A DNA stretch of 64,000 nt from Saccoglossus kowalevskii (lineage: Eukaryota > Hemichordata > Enteropneusta > Harrimaniidae): NCBI RefSeq assembly GCF_000003605.2, contig NW_003122910.1:455692-519691 (forward strand). Reading direction: 5' to 3'. The position numbers and the translations under genes were made by a program. Below are positions 60,336 to 64,000 of this stretch, in pieces; the stretch's first letter is position 1; each line of letters begins with the position of its first letter. The notes under the pieces are model-generated. The model worked only from the letters and a program-made list of their open reading frames with translations. It did not search any database and was not told where the DNA came from.

Positions 60336-63300
60336 TTTAGATTGATACCTTCATGGGTGAAATACTTTATATTTGCATCAAATTTGAGTTAGCACAGTGG
60401 GATAATAACTGCCTTCTATAATCATAATAGTTAACCTCTCTGCAGGTGTGAATACAAAAAGTAATAAGAGGGCCTTGCTAAATTCTAGTATGAATGTGTA
60501 TTTTAATCATAACTTAAGGTGAGGTTGATAAATTCATATAGTTCATATATAGGGCATTCAGGGCTGTATAAAAGTGTATTTTTAGTTCTGTGTATGTGGC
60601 ATGTACATAATATTGTTTTGTCATATCATATTGTTCTACTCATTGTCATGTATTTGTATTCTAGCTGACGATATCAACTACTGTAAACTATGAATGAATT
60701 GGTTTGTCTAATAATTTACTCTAATATATAGTCATTCATTTTTTTATTTTTAAAAAGAGAAAAAACAAACTAACATTGTGGCCATGGAAACATGATAGTA
60801 TTTATGTGTATACACATTTCACGGTCTAGTAAGTTATAGCATTGTATATTGACTAGCCAGGACTGTACAAATGTATAGCCCAGTCTTCGCTATATGATAT
60901 GTACTGTGCTACCTTATCTCTTACAATGATAATCTATAGTGGAATTACTTCTACTTATGTGTGTAAGCATGCATATCCTTAACTCCCTGTCATATCATCT
61001 CCCGTTTTGCTTCTCATTCTGGATCACCAGTTGAACTTAAACTGTGTTTGCTTGTAGCCTCCAGGATATTGCTTATCACTTGTGTATGAGCAGAATGTTG
61101 TAAATATCATATGAAACTTTCATTCATGAAAGGATTGTTATTTTATTCGTAGCTTTAGACACCAGGTGATTGGGAATACTTATACAGTGTTCACATGTGT
61201 AACCCACCGTTTAAAGAAACACGTTTGAACAGAGTACCGTTATAAGCACAACTTCTTGTAGATCTCATTGTTTATTTTATTCCATATTTTCAATACAAGG
61301 CCAGCAAATTAATTTTCAGTGAGTGACAGATATAATCAAATTAATATTGACATTTGTTGTTTTAAAAAAAGTCTAATGTTTCTGATATACCACATTCACT
61401 ATGTGTTGAAAACAATCCCCTAGATAAGTATACTGACAACCACATTAATTTTTGCAAATTTTCACGTGAATTTTGCAGCAGTGACAATTTTACGAATGCA
61501 TAATATTTTGTCCATCTTGTATATGAAAAAATAATGCAGTTCAGAATGACTCAAGGTGGTTTCGTAAAAATATCTGATCAATTCTTTTCCATTGACTAGA
61601 AGTGAATCAACATTTACCCAACCCCCCTCCTATTGACCCCTATGGTATCTAAGCAAGCAGGGTCTTGCTACTCAAAACTCGTGGCTCCTGTCACAATATA
61701 TTATGGGATTGTTCAACTGCCTCATTTTATAACATATATAACATGTAGTCCAATACTTTAACCTCTGACCTGATGATATTGATATCTCTGCATCACTTCA
61801 TTTGTGTTTTTCTTTGAATAAACATCTTTAAGTTGTACAATATTTTTTTTGTGTGTAGTTCTTTTCAGTTTAAAATAATTATTAGTAAATCTATATGTTG
61901 CTAGATGACTGGTTTGTCGTTATAACAGATTATGATTGAGGCGGCAGAAGCAAACTAGCTGGTAATGCAGGGTGGTTAAGGACGCCCTCTGGCGATACAG
62001 TTGAATCAGTATTACTAGTGGATGCTAACAATGGGACTGTGAATGGTTGCTCTGCTATTGTGTCGTGTTTTGGAACTGAGTGACCGAGACAAACCATCAG
62101 ATGGTTTATTTATGTTAGCACTGTATTTATGTTGTAATCCGAACCATTTAATCTCAGCGTTTCCCAGGATATAATATGGTTATACTACTACGGTGCCATC
62201 TATAATTAATCGTATGCACAGTGCCATGATGGAAAACGTCACAGTAATATTTTGTTGAAAAATGATTTTATTATCACAGTTGAGAGATGGTAATGATATA
62301 CATGATTTCCTTTTAAATGGCAGAGTTCAGTCGGATCGTTCTGATAAGTAGGGCGGGTTTACTAATGCAAAACGTCGCAGTATTACAACGGGCTGACATT
62401 ATGTTTTGGGTTTAAAGCGTACTAGTAGTTGTAATCCTATAATATACACAGTGTGTATTATCATGTTTTAGTACGTCCATGGTATTACCAAGTAGACATT
62501 GTGTACCGTGGAGGTAAAATAGTGTATCTTCATACAGGGTGAAAAAAATATATGCTTTATGCTAGGACATAGCCATATCTTGATATAATGTTCACCCGTC
62601 CATGAACTAACATAAATGTACCGTGCACAACCACCACACACGGGGGTCCCAGACTGGAGTTACGATCGTTTGTGTTATGATGGTGCAATCTTGTAAAGAA
62701 ATTTGTTGATAACTGCATGTGATTCTATGGTTAGGCGTCTGCTCTATTGTGTGCGTACTGTAAAAATATGTACGATGTGTTTGCATGCATGGACAGTGAA
62801 TTGTCATCCAACTGGTCAATCATAACAAAAAACAACAAATCTCTTTTATCATGTTAGACGCAAACACCAAAGACATTGTAGTGTATAACGTCTTTCAATT
62901 GTAATTTCTAATCCACAGTTGCCTAGCGCACTGTTTATAACAATAGCGTACTTGTATCATCAATTTCAAGAATCCACTGAATTCGTTAGTGTCCCCATTC
63001 CACTTCAGTGCATACGACCCGACGTCCATGAAAACAACGTCAAATAATAATTATATTAGAAGATTGTTTTCTCATATTCAAGTCGTCGTGCTGCCGTGAA
63101 GAATTCCCAGTCTAATTTTCAATGCTTCTATAAACTACTTCTGTACAAGCACCACGTAGCCCGCAATGATCGTGTTTTATCTCTATAGATCGAGAAATCG
63201 ATCCACTCATCTTAGCTCGTCTTGACCTTGTCAGTGCAGATTACTTGTACTGCACCTATAATCCACAGTCACTGTCAAAGTACGTTCGTATAAATGAGTC

Positions 63301-64000
63301 GATCTTACGATGAATCCACGTTTAGCAGCGTACACAGGGGCGATAAATACGCAAATTTGCACACCAGCATCGCGACATGCACTTCCGAGTACTAAGTATT
63401 TGACTTGTATATCATCCTGATGGCGTTGATAAATGTTGAGCACAATTTTGCAAGCCGGTAGAATTTATTTTGCTCACCAGATCAGATAAGGGACTCTTGT
63501 TGTAAATGGTGAACAACAATTCCCCCTTTAAGCAAACAAGGGGCATATTTGAACTAAATAGGGGATGATAGAAGTTTAGTCTTTAATATACAAGTTCTTT
63601 AACATGTGGTATGAACATACATATACTTATATGAAATATAAACAATTGCGAACAAATATTTCTGGACACATCCTCCATTTCAAAGGGCCGTTCTTTCATC
63701 TGTTACAAGAAAAAATGCTCACCGTTTAAAACAAAGATTCCTTATCCGATTTGGTGAACATAATTCTACTGAATCTGACTTGTAAAATATTCCTGCCGAA
63801 ATTTCGCTCGCCACTTATGTTATTCGTATATTAATGCAACTATTCTGTTAACAATTTGAAATATTCAAACAAATAATAATAATAAAACCCAAATAAGTGA
63901 CATAAATTAATAATAACTTGTTTTTATTGCTCGGTATACAACGACTTATAAAATATGAATAAATGAATAAGTTGCCGAGATAGAAGAGAAGATGTATGGT
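60336..64000. other. UBR2 distal 3' UTR and intergenic flank
   Basis: 60336-61860 is probably transcribed with UBR2. Beyond that, 61950-62420 has short related motifs (aaaacgtcacagtaatatt, aaaacgtcgcagtattac). 62880-63480 is distinctly richer in CpG than the rest of the window and may be a promoter or first exon of a neighbour, but the short frames there are not recognisable. The last 500 bp is AT-rich with nothing seen. Confidence 0.45.
61817..61822 (+). promoter_or_regulatory. Poly(A) signal, likely for UBR2
   Basis: AATAAA, followed about 25 bp later by a T/GT-rich element (attttttttgtgtgtagttc). I see no AATAAA between the UBR2 stop and this site, about 4.9 kb, so it is the best candidate end. 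Non-canonical earlier signals cannot be excluded. Confidence 0.5.

Noticed and set aside
63231-63443. 70-codon minus-strand frame in the CpG-rich patch
   Set aside because: No recognisable motif and no splice evidence; noted only as part of the CpG patch.

Overview
This window is animal nuclear DNA: AT-rich, intron-dense and full of short interspersed repeats. It is dominated by one gene on the plus strand, the N-recognin E3 ubiquitin ligase UBR2 (UBR1/UBR2 type). I can trace 46 coding exons from inside the UBR box (1068) to the stop codon (56928-56930). They join without a frame break into about 1640 residues, close to the matching part of vertebrate UBR2. The 5' exons, including the start codon and the first part of the UBR box, lie upstream of the window. 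Many small introns, a single UBR1/2-type gene, a 2A-like peptide remnant typical of LINEs in marine invertebrates, and many short TIR elements suggest a marine invertebrate. An invertebrate deuterostome such as an acorn worm is my best guess; a lophotrochozoan is not excluded.

Layout. 1-1067: intron with a 2A-like LINE remnant. 1068-15264: exons 1-17 (UBR box, ClpS-like domain, helical scaffold). The introns here carry a Tc1/mariner-type element with a paired-domain-like transposase remnant and several TIR elements. 15265-35491: one 20.2-kb intron that holds, on the minus strand, an apparently intact 443-codon single-exon class A GPCR (25282-26613). It is the only other convincing protein gene. 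35492-56930: exons 18-46 (rest of the scaffold, basic helical region, RING-H2, C-terminal cap). 56931-64000: 3' flank, with a 2.3-kb minisatellite of 40-bp units and a good poly(A) signal at 61817. If that signal is used, the minisatellite lies inside the UBR2 3' UTR.

UBR2 works in the Arg/N-degron pathway. The UBR box reads basic N-terminal residues, the ClpS-like domain reads bulky hydrophobic ones, and the RING with the preceding basic helix recruits the E2. The nested GPCR has no obvious functional link to it and is probably just a gene resident in an intron.

Most striking points: (1) a 53-bp tandem array at 53883-54366 that copies the last 14 nt of exon 43 plus its 5' splice site, giving nine identical donors in a row; (2) a 2A ribosome-skipping motif (GDVETNPGP) at 230-256; (3) a transposon whose transposase remnant resembles both halves of the PAX paired domain; (4) a TIR element family carrying a shared exon-like segment ending in a splice donor; (5) a transposon-in-MITE insertion at 54468-55536; (6) the minisatellite probably transcribed in the 3' UTR. 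I did not find a new multi-gene system. All calls come from reading the sequence, with no database search.
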